The notes: generated by a model from the sequence alone, not told the origin. 64,000 nucleotides of DNA from Staphylococcus shinii (GCF_017583065.1 NZ_JAGEVL010000007.1:434001-498000); one strand, 5' to 3'; shown: positions 40,474-50,066, counted from the stretch's first letter. A program made the numbers and translations.

Positions 40474-42318
40474 ATGGAATTTGTGTCGCTTGTTGTCGTA
40501 GTTTTAACGGCATTTTTCACGCCAATTATAGTCAATAGACTAAGAATCAATTTTTTACCTATAGTAGTGGCTGAAATATTAATGGGTATTATTATAGGAC
40601 ATTCTTTTTTAAATTTAGTCGAACGTGATTCAATACTCAATATATTATCAACTTTAGGTTTTATATTTTTAATGTTTTTAAGTGGTTTGGAAATTGATTT
40701 TAAAGCTTTTAAAAGAGATAAAAGTTCAACTAAGCAAGAAGAAAAAGTTAAAAAACAAGAGCCAGGTCATTTACAACTAGCGATAGTTGTATTTATGTTT
40801 ATTATGATTATTTCTATTGTTTTTGCATATATGTTCAAATGGTTGGGCTTAATTGATGATGTCTTGCTTATGGTTATTATTATATCAACGATTTCATTAG
40901 GTGTCGTTGTACCAACATTAAAAGAAATGAATATTATGCGTACGACAATTGGACAATTTATCTTGTTAGTTGCTGTACTAGCAGATTTAGTAACAATGAT
41001 TTTATTAACAGCATATGGTACGTTACATGCTTCGGGGAATACATCCTTGTGGTTAATCGGCAGTTTAGTCGTATTTACAATTGTGTTTTACTTTTTAGGT
41101 GGTTTCTTCAAGAAGGCACAATTCTTACAAAAATTAATGGATGGTACTACTCAAATTGGGATACGTGCTGTATTTGCGCTTATCCTATTATTAGTAGCTT
41201 TAGCTGAAGGTGTTGGTGCAGAAAATATTTTAGGAGCATTTTTAGCTGGGGTTGTAGTTTCTCTTCTTAATCCGGATGAGGATATGGTAGAAAAGTTAGA
41301 TTCATTTGGATATGGGTTCTTTATTCCGATATTCTTTATTATGGTTGGTGTAGATTTAAATATCCCAGAGTTGGTTAAAGAACCGGCATTATTGTTGATT
41401 ATTCCATTTTTAATATTAGCTTTTCTAATATCTAAATTGATACCAGTATTTTATATACGTAGATGGTTTGATATGAAAACTACAATTTCTTCCGCATTTC
41501 TATTAACATCTACATTATCATTAGTTATTGCTTCTGCTAAAATTGCGGAACAACTTGGTACAATTTCACCTGAGATATCGGGAATTTTAATTTTAAGTGC
41601 AGTCATTACTTGTGTGTTTGTGCCAATTATCTTTAAGAAAATGTTTCCAATGCCGGATGAAGCCACAAGACAAATTGAAGTGAGTTTGATAGGAAAGAAC
41701 CAATTAACTATACCTATTGCTCAAAATTTATCTTCGCAACTTTATCAGGTTTCACTTTATTATCGAAATGATTTAAGTGATAAACGTAAATTATCTGATG
41801 CAATTTCAATGGTCGAAATTGCAGATTATGAAGAAGAATTGCTTGAACGTCTTGGTTTATTTAAACGTAATATCGTTGTGTGTTCAACAAATGATGACGT
41901 TATTAATCGCAAAGTAGCATTAATGGCAAAAGCTCACGGTGTAAAACGTGTTATTTGTAGATTGGAATCTAGTTCTAATGATGAGGCTCTTCAAAGAGAA
42001 GGTATTGAAGTGTTTAGTAGTTACATGAGTAACAAGATTTTATTAAAAGGTTTGATAGAAACACCTAATATGCTTAACTTGTTAAGTAATGTTGAAACAT
42101 CACTGTATGAAATTGCCATGTTAAATCATCAATATGATCAGATTCAACTACGTAATTTCCCATTCGGTGGAGATATTATTTTCGTTCGTATTATTAGAAA
42201 TAATGAATCTATTGTGCCACATGGTGATACTCAGCTTCGTTACAGAGACCGTGTTATTGTTACAGGTTCTAAAGAATATGTTGATGAATTGAAACGTGAA
42301 TTAGAATTTTATTATTAA
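40474..42318 (+). CDS. CPA2-type monovalent cation:proton antiporter with RCK/TrkA-C domains
   Basis: A 614-residue membrane protein with about 12 hydrophobic segments (1-395) of the KefB/NapA-like CPA2 group, then a cytoplasmic region: an RCK-like stretch (about 400-530, VSLIGKNQLTIPIAQNLS) and a TrkA-C domain (about 535-614, HGDTQLRYRDRVIVTGSKEYVDEL). It probably exports Na+ or K+ in exchange for protons. Last gene of the relQ-mgtE run, 9 bases after mgtE. A weak hairpin AAGGCTGA...TCAGCCTT (42390-42429) may end the transcript. Confidence 0.9.
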   Translation: MEFVSLVVVVLTAFFTPIIVNRLRINFLPIVVAEILMGIIIGHSFLNLVERDSILNILSTLGFIFLMFLSGLEIDFKAFKRDKSSTKQEEKVKKQEPGHLQLAIVVFMFIMIISIVFAYMFKWLGLIDDVLLMVIIISTISLGVVVPTLKEMNIMRTTIGQFILLVAVLADLVTMILLTAYGTLHASGNTSLWLIGSLVVFTIVFYFLGGFFKKAQFLQKLMDGTTQIGIRAVFALILLLVALAEGVGAENILGAFLAGVVVSLLNPDEDMVEKLDSFGYGFFIPIFFIMVGVDLNIPELVKEPALLLIIPFLILAFLISKLIPVFYIRRWFDMKTTISSAFLLTSTLSLVIASAKIAEQLGTISPEISGILILSAVITCVFVPIIFKKMFPMPDEATRQIEVSLIGKNQLTIPIAQNLSSQLYQVSLYYRNDLSDKRKLSDAISMVEIADYEEELLERLGLFKRNIVVCSTNDDVINRKVALMAKAHGVKRVICRLESSSNDEALQREGIEVFSSYMSNKILLKGLIETPNMLNLLSNVETSLYEIAMLNHQYDQIQLRNFPFGGDIIFVRIIRNNESIVPHGDTQLRYRDRVIVTGSKEYVDELKRELEFYY

Positions 42319-42718
42319 ACAGTTTATGATTATAAGTGATATTTTATCTTGTATTACCTTACTAATGATAAATTCAATATTTGAATATGAAGGCTGATGC
42401 ATATTGTTATATATAAATGTCTCAGCCTTTAACATATAGGAGCGGAATTCAAAAAATAGTATTTTGTGATTACTAGCTTTCAATTTGTTACAAAATCATG
42501 TTAGAACCTTTTTATAGCAACTGTTTTAGGGTGATTAATTCCCTTTTGCTATGTAAACGCATAAAAAATTCAATTGATATTAAAATAAATTGTTTATTTA
42601 TTATAACCAATGTTAAAATAAGGAATGTTGATATTGGTATCGATGAAAAGTGGATATATCTGTGTCATCTGAATTCGAACCAGTTAAAAATGAAAATTTA
42701 AATAAAGGAGTTATTTTC
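42319..42718 (+). other. fabI upstream region
   Basis: A 400-base region with no gene. It holds the possible terminator hairpin of the antiporter gene (42390-42429) and the fabI control region. TTGTTT (42590-42595) is followed 17 bases later by a weak -10 (TTAAAA, 42613-42618). A cre-like TGTAAACGCATAAA (42552-42565, 12 of 14) is seen. A match to the FapR site near 42627-42643 is poor. A 67-codon frame here is not convincing. Confidence 0.4.
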
Positions 42719-43489
42719 ATGTTAAATTTAGAAAACAAAACTTTCGTCATTATGGGCATTGCAAACAAACGTAGTATCGGTTTTGGCGTTGCTAAAGTAT
42801 TGGATCAACTTGGTGCAAAATTAGTATTTACATACCGTAAAGATCGTAGTAAAAAAGAATTGGAAAAATTAGTTGAACAATTAAATCAAGAAACACATCA
42901 TATGTACCAAATTGATGTTCAAAGTGATGAAGATGTAGTAAATGGTTTTGCTAAAATTGGAGAAGAAGTTGGCAACATAGATGGCGTTTACCATTCAATT
43001 GCTTTTGCAAATATGGAAGATTTACGTGGTCGTTTTATTGATACATCACGTGATGGTTTCTTATTAGCACAAGATATTAGTTCTTATTCATTAACGCTTG
43101 TATCACGTGAAGCGAAAAAACTTATGCCTGAAGGTGGTAGCATTGTAGCTACAACTTATTTAGGCGGCGAATTTGCAGTTCAAAATTATAATGTTATGGG
43201 TGTTGCGAAGGCAAGTTTAGAAGCAAATGTTCGTTACCTAGCTTTAGATTTAGGACAAGAAAACATCCGTGTTAACGCGATTTCAGCTGGACCTATTCGT
43301 ACATTGAGTGCAAAAGGTGTAGGCGGTTTTAACACGATCTTAAACGAAATAACAGAACGTGCCCCGTTAAAACGTAATATTGATCAAGAGGAAGTTGGTA
43401 AAACTGCGGCTTATCTATTAAGCGATTTTTCAAGTGGTGTGACCGGAGAAAATATTCATGTAGATAGTGGTTATCATATCGTTAAATAA
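42719..43489 (+). CDS. fabI: Enoyl-ACP reductase FabI
   Basis: A 256-residue NADPH-dependent enoyl-ACP reductase, the last step of each fatty-acid elongation cycle and the target of triclosan. Seen: cofactor loop GIANKRSIGFGVAK, the SIAFANMEDLRGRF region (Ala95), catalytic Tyr157/Lys164 in NYNVMGVAK and the substrate loop GVGGFNTI (Phe204). Residues tied to triclosan resistance (Ala95, Phe204) are wild type. ATG 42719 has AAAGGAG (42704-42710) upstream and gives the exact S. aureus length. An IS element lies 13 bases downstream, apparently replacing part of the terminator. Confidence 0.97.
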   Translation: MLNLENKTFVIMGIANKRSIGFGVAKVLDQLGAKLVFTYRKDRSKKELEKLVEQLNQETHHMYQIDVQSDEDVVNGFAKIGEEVGNIDGVYHSIAFANMEDLRGRFIDTSRDGFLLAQDISSYSLTLVSREAKKLMPEGGSIVATTYLGGEFAVQNYNVMGVAKASLEANVRYLALDLGQENIRVNAISAGPIRTLSAKGVGGFNTILNEITERAPLKRNIDQEEVGKTAAYLLSDFSSGVTGENIHVDSGYHIVK

Positions 43490-43502
43490 AATTATGAAAG
43501 AG

Positions 43503-45430
43503 GTTGGGACATAAATCCCAGAAAAACAGCACTCAGATGATTTAATTCATCTGAGTGCTTCCTTTGTATTCAATACTTCGTATTGTTGGCTCGCTTTCTT
43601 AGGGGACAGCTTCAGCCTGTAGTCTTCATCTTGTCCTGTTCCCTCAAGAGTCTCGCCAAAATACGTCTCATTCATATGTAATTTTACATTAAAACACTTT
43701 AAAAAAATAAGGCCCTTTCGTATAATTTAATAAACACAACTAAACTAAATTAACGAGAGGTGCCTTATGTATAAAGATTATAACATGACTCAACTTACAC
43801 TACCAATGGAAACTTCAGTTCTTATCCCCACAAATGATATGTCACGACATGTTAATGAAATTGTTGAAACAATCCCGGAAAGTGAATTCGATGAATTCAA
43901 ACATCATCGCGGGGCAACATCATATCATCCCAAAATGATGTTGAAAATTATTCTATATGCTTACACACAATCCGTATTTTCTGGTCGTAAAATAGAAAAC
44001 TGCTTAATGATAGTATCCGAATGATGTGGCTATCACAAAATCAAACACCTTCTTCTAAAACAATTAATCGTTTTAGAGTAAATCCTAAAGTAGATGCGCT
44101 ATTAGAATCTTTATTTATTCAATTTCACAGCCAATGTCTGAAACAAAATCTTATAGATGATAAAACTATTTTTATTGATGGTACAAAACTGGAAGCTAAT
44201 GCCAATAGATATACATTTGTTTGGAAAAAGAGTATTCAAAACTATGAATCAAAAATGAATGAAGATTCTAAAGCGCTATATTACGAATTAGTGAAAGAGA
44301 AAATCATACCTAAGATTAAAGAAGATAATGATCATGAATTAACACAAGAAGAAATAGATTTAATTGGTACTCATTTGGATAAAGAAATCGAAGATTTAAA
44401 TTATTACATTGAACATGAAAAATGTACTCGGTTAAGAAAGCAAATACGTCAAAAGCGAACTGAAATCAAAAGATATAAAAAGAAATTCGCTGATTATTCA
44501 GAACGAAAGTATAAATATAAAAAACAAAAAAGCTATACTCCAAGATAGAAATAGTTATTCTAAGACAGACCATGATGCAACTTTCATGAGGATGAAAGAA
44601 GATTATATGAAAAATGGACAACTTAAGCCAGGATATAATTTACAAATAGCGACAAATTCTCAATTTGTTTTATCATATAATGTGTATCAAAATCCGACAG
44701 ACACAAGAACAATGGTGCCTTTTTTAACTTTAATTAAAGAGACCTACGGTCATTTATCTGAATATATCGTAGCTGATGCTGGTTATGGTAGTGAACCTAA
44801 TTATATGGCAATTATAGATGAATTTAATAGAACACCGCTCATAACTTATGGCATGTTTATTAAAGATAAAACCAACAAATATAAAAGTGACATTTTTAAT
44901 ACTCAAAATTGGAAATATGATGAAATCAATGATGAATTTATATGCCCGAATCATAAAAGACTTGGTTTTAAAAGGTATGCCTATCGCTATGATAAATATG
45001 GATTTAGGAGAGATTTTAAATTATATGAATGCGATAATTGTTCAGAATGTCCACTGAAGAACAATTGTATGAAATCAAATTCAAAATCTAATAAAAAAAT
45101 AATGAGAAATGATAACTGGGAATATTTCAAAGCCCAAATCAATCAAAAGCTTTCAGAACCAGAAACAAAAGAAATCTACAATCAAAGAAAAATTGATGTA
45201 GAACCTGTTTTTGGATTTATGAAGGCTATTTTGGGTTTCACTCGAATGTCGGTTAGATGCATAAATAAAGTCAAAAGAGAACTTGGATTTGTATTAATGG
45301 CACTTAATATAAGAAAAGTAGTAGCTCAACGAGCTAACTATAATCAAAACAATAATGAAAAAGGCAATTTCTATATTATTTCAATAGAAATTGCCTTTTT
45401 TCACTTGTCTAAGAATTTTATGTCCCAGAC
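43503..45430 (+). mobile_element. IS1182-family insertion sequence, degenerate
   Basis: A 1.93-kb element. The ends pair as inverted repeats: GTTGGGACATAAAT (43503-43516) and ATTTTATGTCCCAGAC (45415-45430). These arms resemble the stem of common staphylococcal terminators, and the right flank is TGTTTTTTTA, so the element may have inserted into the fabI terminator stem; stem-loop targeting is reported for IS1182-family members such as IS1272. The left end (43500-43766) also has the perfect hairpin GCACTCAGATGA / TCATCTGAGTGC (43528-43557) and a second GGGACAG...CTGTTCCC fold. The transposase has two frameshifts, so the copy is probably not autonomous. Confidence 0.85.
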
Positions 45431-45497
45431 TGTTTTTTTAATTAAAAAAATTGAGGTCGTGATGCGCACTTATCACGACCTCAATATACATACTTAA
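43767..45497 (+). pseudogene. IS1182-family transposase, disrupted by two frameshifts
   Basis: Three consecutive frames together read as a DDE transposase of the IS1182 family (DUF772 N-terminus YHPKMMLKIILYAYTQSVFSGR, then TINRFRVNPKVDALL, FIDGTKLEANANRYTFVWKK, YIVADAGYGSEPNYMAII and VEPVFGFMKAILGFTRMSVR). Break one, near 44000: GAAAAC instead of the expected GAAAAAC drops one base. Break two, near 44531: one extra base in AAAAAAGCTATACT. Restoring both gives one continuous frame through SILQDRNSYSKTDHD. The last frame runs through the right inverted repeat (FMSQT) and stops at 45497, outside the element. Confidence 0.85.
45366..45408 (+). terminator. Hairpin near the right end of the IS element
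   Basis: GGCAATTTCTAT (45363-45374) pairs with ATAGAAATTGCC (45384-45395), followed by TTTTTT. It lies inside the transposase frame and would end the IS transcript. Its core is shared with the hairpin at 50179-50213. Confidence 0.7.
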
Positions 45498-45530
45498 ATC
45501 AGCTAGATAATTTGTCTAGCTGATTTAAGT
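45441..45530 (-). terminator. Two tandem perfect hairpins downstream of the AI-2E-type gene
   Basis: TTGAGGTCGTGAT (45451-45463) with ATCACGACCTCAA (45472-45484) makes a 13-bp stem; the minus strand then reads into T-rich sequence, so it is a terminator for the leftward gene. Nearer the gene, ACTTAAATCAGCTAGA (45492-45507) with TCTAGCTGATTTAAGT (45515-45530) is a perfect 16-bp stem without a T-run. Confidence 0.8.
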
Positions 45531-45581
45531 GACGTAACTAAACATAAAACGATGACATATTATCAAGAATGCTATTTTAAG

Positions 45582-46667
45582 CTATTCTTTAACATCACTG
45601 TTTGCTTTTTCAATAATTTGTTGTCTGTATTTGAAAACATTACGAACAATCGTTTTAATCACTGCATAAAGTGGGACAGCTACAAGTATTAGGCCAAAGC
45701 CACCGAGATTACCAGCAGCTAAAATAACAACAATAATTGTTAAGGGATGAATATTTAAAGATTTACCCATAACGTTTGGTGTAATGACATTACCTTCTAG
45801 TTGTTGAGCAACTAATGTGATAATACATACCCATATAAATATAGTTGGACTTTGAATAATTCCGATAATGGCTGCTGGAGCAAACGCCATCCATGGACCA
45901 AGGAACGGAATCATATTGGCTACACAGGCAAACATAACTAATAATAGTGTGTAATTCAAACCAATAATTGAATAACCGATATATAAGATAATACCTAAAA
46001 TGATACTAACTGTTACTTGACCTTGAATATAAGATTGCACTGTATGGTTTAAGTCTTTTAATAAATCAACAATAAAAACTTTTCTATCGCCTTTAAATAG
46101 CTTAGCAATAAAAGGTATAAAACGTTCATGGTCTTTTAACATATAGATTAAGAAAAATGGCACCATGATAAGTAAAAATAGCGTTGAGATAAATGAAGTT
46201 AAATAACTAAATGAATTAGATAATATATCTGCAGTGTTATCACTCATAGATTGAACCATTTTATTTATTCTATCTGTTACATCAGCAGGTAATCTTTCCA
46301 TTTGATCTAAAGCAAAGTTAATAATATATTGGATTTCATGTTGCAATGCTGGTATTTGATTAATTAAGTTTTCAATTTGTTCTGCAATAGGTGGTGCAAT
46401 AAACCTAATAATAATACCGATAATGATAAATAAAGCGATAAAGATAATTGTAATACTAGCCCAACGGGGTACTTTGTTTTTTTCCAATATTTTTTGAAAA
46501 GGTAAGCAAATATAGAATAAGAAGCCACTTAATAACAATGGTAACAATACCGATTGAATAATAATTACAAACGGTAAAAATACACTATGGACTTCCATGA
46601 CTAATTTGATTAGTAAAAACAGGATTAATAAGGCAATTCCTGTTCTAAACCAAACCTTATTTAGCAT
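45582..46667 (-). CDS. AI-2E family (PerM-type) membrane transporter
   Basis: A 361-residue protein with about eight hydrophobic segments in the arrangement usual for PF01594: four N-terminal segments, a soluble middle part (about 80-150, PIAEQIENLINQIP), then PFFLIYMLKDHE, IIGLNYTLLLVMFACVANMIPFLGP and VTLVAQQLEGNVITPNVMGKSLNIHPL, which is the family signature. Members have been linked to autoinducer-2 export or to Na+/H+ exchange; the substrate here is not known. The start at 46667 has TAGGAGGAAC upstream. Convergent with fabI and the IS. Confidence 0.9.
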   Translation of the reverse strand: MLNKVWFRTGIALLILFLLIKLVMEVHSVFLPFVIIIQSVLLPLLLSGFLFYICLPFQKILEKNKVPRWASITIIFIALFIIIGIIIRFIAPPIAEQIENLINQIPALQHEIQYIINFALDQMERLPADVTDRINKMVQSMSDNTADILSNSFSYLTSFISTLFLLIMVPFFLIYMLKDHERFIPFIAKLFKGDRKVFIVDLLKDLNHTVQSYIQGQVTVSIILGIILYIGYSIIGLNYTLLLVMFACVANMIPFLGPWMAFAPAAIIGIIQSPTIFIWVCIITLVAQQLEGNVITPNVMGKSLNIHPLTIIVVILAAGNLGGFGLILVAVPLYAVIKTIVRNVFKYRQQIIEKANSDVKE

Positions 46668-46925
46668 AGGACAGTTCCTCCTAAATTTCTTTTTTAAGTA
46701 CTATTTAGTATATCTCAAATAAACAAAGAACAAAAGATGAAAATAGAATTCAGTAATTTCTGTGCCACTATTATAAAAAAATAGAAAGTTAATCATACGA
46801 ATTAGAATAATTTGTGTTAAATGGTGTAAAACTATTTAACGATTGAAATATAGTACTCTGAAATATTTAATATAAATTAGAGAATAAAATATATAATTCG
46901 TGAAAAAGATAACTTAATGAATACG

Positions 46926-46997
46926 TTGCGCGGAATATTATATATGTGTATAATAATGAAAAATATATCATTTTACATGATAGTACAACAAGGGGGA
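46926..46997 (+). promoter_or_regulatory. Promoter and ribosome binding site of the alanine symporter gene
   Basis: TTGCGC (46926-46931), 17 bases, TATAAT (46949-46954) makes a usable sigma-A promoter. AAGGGGGA (46990-46997) sits ahead of ATG 47004. Since the -10 lies downstream of earlier in-frame ATGs (46917 onward), those cannot be the start. The rest of the 46668-47003 gap shows nothing else. Confidence 0.65.
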
Positions 46998-47003
46998 TAC
47001 GTT

Positions 47004-48575
47004 ATGTTAGAGGGATTACTTACGTGGTTGTATGATATTGTTTGGAGCAAACCATTAGTTTATGGATTGTTAGTTACAGGGGTATTATTTTCTTTTATGT
47101 TGCGGTTTTTTCAACTTAGACATTTTAAAGAAATGATACGTTTAATGTTTCAAGGGGAAAAATCACCTACAGGGATATCTAGTTTCCAAGCAATAGCTTT
47201 ATCTTTAGCAGGTAGAGTTGGGACTGGTAATATTGTAGGTGTTTCGACAGCTATATTTATTGGGGGACCTGGTGCTATATTTTGGATGTGGGCGTCAGCA
47301 TTTTTAGGTGCTGGTAGTGCGTTTATAGAATCCACGCTCGGACAAATATATAAACGTGAAGAGAAAGGTCAATATCGAGGCGGTCCAGCATTCTATATTG
47401 AATACGGTATTAAGGGGAAATTAGGGAAGATATACGGTTTAATATTTGCAATCGTTACTGTTATATCAGTGGGGCTATTATTACCAGGCGTGCAGTCTAA
47501 TGCAATTTCAAGTTCGATGAAAAATGCGTTTAGTATAGAACCTTGGATAGTAGCACTATTCTTAGCGGCATTAATTGGCTTAATCATATTTGGAGGTATT
47601 AAGTGGATTGCAAATGCAGCAACTGCAGTCGTTCCGTTTATGGCAATTGCGTACATATTAATGGCAGTTATAATTATATTTATAAATATTGAACAAGTTC
47701 CTGCTCTATTTGCTTTGATATTTAAATCAGCATTTGGTTTTGAAGCGGCTTTTGGTGGTATTGTAGGCGCTATGATTGAAATTGGGGTTAAAAGAGGACT
47801 ATATTCGAATGAAGCAGGACAAGGTACAGGTCCACACGCTGCATCTGCAGCAGAAGTATCTCATCCAGCTAAACAAGGATTAGTACAATCATTCTCAGTT
47901 TATATAGACACACTATTTGTTTGTACAGCAACTGCTTTAATTATTTTGCTCTCAGGTACATATAATGTTACTGATGGCGGATCGATGTCAGATGGTAAAG
48001 CAAGTATGATTAAGGATAATGGAATATTTGTAGAAATGTCGAATGGAGATAAAGATTATTCAGGTACAGCGATGTATGCGCAAGCGGGTATTGATAAAGC
48101 TTTCCATGGCAGTGGATATCATTTTGATCCTGCATTCTCAGGATTTGGATCATACTTTATCGCAATTGCATTATTCTTCTTTGCCTTTACAACAATATTG
48201 GCATACTATTATATTGCTGAAACCAATATTACGTACTTAACTAGAAGAAGTTCGAAGAAAACCACTTTTATATATATTAATATTATAAGAATCGTTCTGA
48301 TTTTAGCGACAGTATATGGTGCAGTTAAAACTGCAGATTTAGCATGGATGATGGGTGATTTGGGCGTAGGTATGATGGCATGGTTAAATATTATTGCTAT
48401 TTGGATACTACACAAGCCAGCAATCAATGCGTTGAAAGATTATGAAAAGCAAAAGAAAAAACTTGGATCAGGTAAACGCGCTATTTATAAACCAGATCCT
48501 AGTAAAGTGCCTAATGCTGTTTTCTGGCTAAAAGATTATCCTCAGCGCCTCAAAGAAGAAAAAATTGATGATTAA
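47004..48575 (+). CDS. Sodium:alanine/glycine symporter (AGCS family, AlsT-like)
   Basis: A 523-residue Na+-coupled amino-acid symporter with about 10-11 membrane segments. AGCS signatures are clear: SLAGRVGTGNIVGVSTAIFIGGPGAIFWMW (about residues 68-97) and GVKRGLYSNEAGQGTGPHAAS (about 260-280). Substrate is most likely alanine, glycine or glutamine. Start set at ATG 47004 by AAGGGGGA upstream and by the promoter position. Orthologue of S. aureus AlsT, next to YjcH/YjcG as there. Confidence 0.93.
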   Translation: MLEGLLTWLYDIVWSKPLVYGLLVTGVLFSFMLRFFQLRHFKEMIRLMFQGEKSPTGISSFQAIALSLAGRVGTGNIVGVSTAIFIGGPGAIFWMWASAFLGAGSAFIESTLGQIYKREEKGQYRGGPAFYIEYGIKGKLGKIYGLIFAIVTVISVGLLLPGVQSNAISSSMKNAFSIEPWIVALFLAALIGLIIFGGIKWIANAATAVVPFMAIAYILMAVIIIFINIEQVPALFALIFKSAFGFEAAFGGIVGAMIEIGVKRGLYSNEAGQGTGPHAASAAEVSHPAKQGLVQSFSVYIDTLFVCTATALIILLSGTYNVTDGGSMSDGKASMIKDNGIFVEMSNGDKDYSGTAMYAQAGIDKAFHGSGYHFDPAFSGFGSYFIAIALFFFAFTTILAYYYIAETNITYLTRRSSKKTTFIYINIIRIVLILATVYGAVKTADLAWMMGDLGVGMMAWLNIIAIWILHKPAINALKDYEKQKKKLGSGKRAIYKPDPSKVPNAVFWLKDYPQRLKEEKIDD

Positions 48576-48670
48576 GTAATCACTCAATTTGTAAAAGTTA
48601 AGTTGAAATATTTTAAAATCATGCGTCTCTTGGTACAATGTCTATAAGACTACTAGGGGGCGCATGATTT

Positions 48671-49417
48671 ATGTATGACTTTCAACCAGGAAATATCAAT
48701 AAGATTAATTTTCCTAGCGAGATTTTAGATAGAGATGTTACGTTATCTATCTATTTACCTAAGGATTTTACAGAATTATTTAAATATAAAGTTGTTTTTT
48801 GCTTTGATGGGGCAGACTTTTTTGCTTTTGGTAGAATCCATCGTACTTATGAAAAGTTAAGAGAAGCCAATGAAATTGAGCGAGCGATTTTTGTAGGTTT
48901 TCACTATGAAGACGTTGATAAAAGAAGAGCAGAATTTCACCCTCAAGGTGCGCGTACACCGTTGACTGTGAAAGCTATGGCTAATGAAATATTACCATTT
49001 ATAGATAAGACATTCCCAACGTTTAAAGTAGGTAATGCGCGTGTTCTTTTAGGAGATAGTTTAGCTGGTAGCGCAGCCTTAATTACTGCATTGTCGTATC
49101 CGCGTATATTTAGTCAAGTGGGATTATTAAGTCCGCAACATGATGAGGCTATCCAGACATTGATTGAACGCTGTCAATTTAAAGAGCAACTTTCAATTTG
49201 GCATGCGGTTGGATTAGAAGAGGAAAATTTCAAGTTACCGACTACTGGTAAAACCGCAGATTTTTTAACACCAAATCGTGAATTAAATTCAATTATTAAA
49301 ACAAATGGTTTTACGTACCATTATTTAGAATTTGAAGGCGGTCATAGATGGAAATCATGGCAATATTTACTTGATGAAATGTTAAAATATTTTTTATCTG
49401 ATAATATTTCATTTTAA
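48671..49417 (+). CDS. Alpha/beta-hydrolase, esterase-like (YjcH family)
   Basis: A 248-residue putative esterase of the PF00756 (esterase D/enterobactin-esterase) type. Nucleophile Ser130 is in LLGDSLAGSAAL, and His225 in GGHRWKSWQYLL closes the triad; LPFIDKTFP precedes the nucleophile strand as usual. The substrate is unknown. It lies 85 bases upstream of the YjcG gene, as in Bacillus and S. aureus. The ribosome binding site AGGGGG (48655-48660) is followed by the arm CGCATGATTT (48661-48670) of a 10-bp inverted repeat that ends exactly at the ATG. Confidence 0.85.
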   Translation: MYDFQPGNINKINFPSEILDRDVTLSIYLPKDFTELFKYKVVFCFDGADFFAFGRIHRTYEKLREANEIERAIFVGFHYEDVDKRRAEFHPQGARTPLTVKAMANEILPFIDKTFPTFKVGNARVLLGDSLAGSAALITALSYPRIFSQVGLLSPQHDEAIQTLIERCQFKEQLSIWHAVGLEEENFKLPTTGKTADFLTPNRELNSIIKTNGFTYHYLEFEGGHRWKSWQYLLDEMLKYFLSDNISF

Positions 49418-49502
49418 TATTCTGAAATAAATTGACTTTAGAGTAACGAATTTTTCTGAAATTTGCTATAATGTAATTATGTTAAACAAAGGAGGAATTT
49501 AA

Positions 49503-50012
49503 ATGATTTTAGGATTGGCATTAATTCCGTCAAAAGCATTTCAAGATGAAGTGAATGCATATCGTAAGCGTTATGATGCTCATTATGCATCTATTATGCC
49601 GCATATAACGATAAAGGGGCAATTTAAAATAAACGATGACGATTTAGAGTCTGTAAAAGAGACAATCAAATCGAGAATCGAAGGCATTCCAACGGTCGAT
49701 GTTCATGCAACAAAAGCATCTAATTTTGCGCCGATTACAAATGTTATTTATTTTAAAGTTGAAAAAACAGAAACTTTAGAAAACTTATTTAATCAATTTA
49801 ACAAAGGCGATTTTTATGGGGTTGCAGATCATTCATTTGTACCACATTTTACTATTGCCCAAGGGTTGACGAGTCAAGAATTTGAAGATATTTATGGACA
49901 ATTGAAGCTAGCGGGAATTGACTACAAAGAAACAATTGAGCAACTTTCTTTAGTTTATTACGATGAAAAAGAAGATAAATGGAAAGTTTTAGAAAACTTT
50001 AATTTAGCGTAA
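49503..50012 (+). CDS. YjcG-like 2H phosphoesterase / 2'-5' RNA ligase-fold protein (UPF0477)
   Basis: A 169-residue protein of the 2H phosphoesterase superfamily. The two HxT/HxS-type motifs are present: PHITIKGQ (His34) and PHFTIAQG (His115), about 80 residues apart. Family enzymes act on 2'-5' or cyclic phosphodiester bonds in RNA or nucleotides; the substrate is not known for YjcG. AAAGGAGG (49490-49497) precedes ATG 49503. Paired with the YjcH esterase gene; two terminators follow at 50067-50099 and 50179-50221. Confidence 0.92.
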   Translation: MILGLALIPSKAFQDEVNAYRKRYDAHYASIMPHITIKGQFKINDDDLESVKETIKSRIEGIPTVDVHATKASNFAPITNVIYFKVEKTETLENLFNQFNKGDFYGVADHSFVPHFTIAQGLTSQEFEDIYGQLKLAGIDYKETIEQLSLVYYDEKEDKWKVLENFNLA

Positions 50013-50066
50013 ACATGTTTCATTTTAATTATTGTCTGAACAGTTCTTGTTTAGACATAAAAAGAT

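Noticed and set aside
42552-42565. cre-like TGTAAACGCATAAA before fabI
   Set aside because: 12 of 14 match in an AT-rich region with no supporting context; too weak to assert.
42627-42643. Possible FapR site ahead of fabI
   Set aside because: Only the GGTA core and a few other bases fit the consensus; symmetry is poor.
42498-42701. 67-codon open frame in the fabI leader
   Set aside because: No ribosome binding site, no family resemblance, odd composition; it overlaps the fabI control region.
43490-43766. CRISPR-like or tandem repeat in the region before the transposase
   Set aside because: The structures are single hairpins at the IS end; no regular repeat-spacer pattern is present here or elsewhere in the window.
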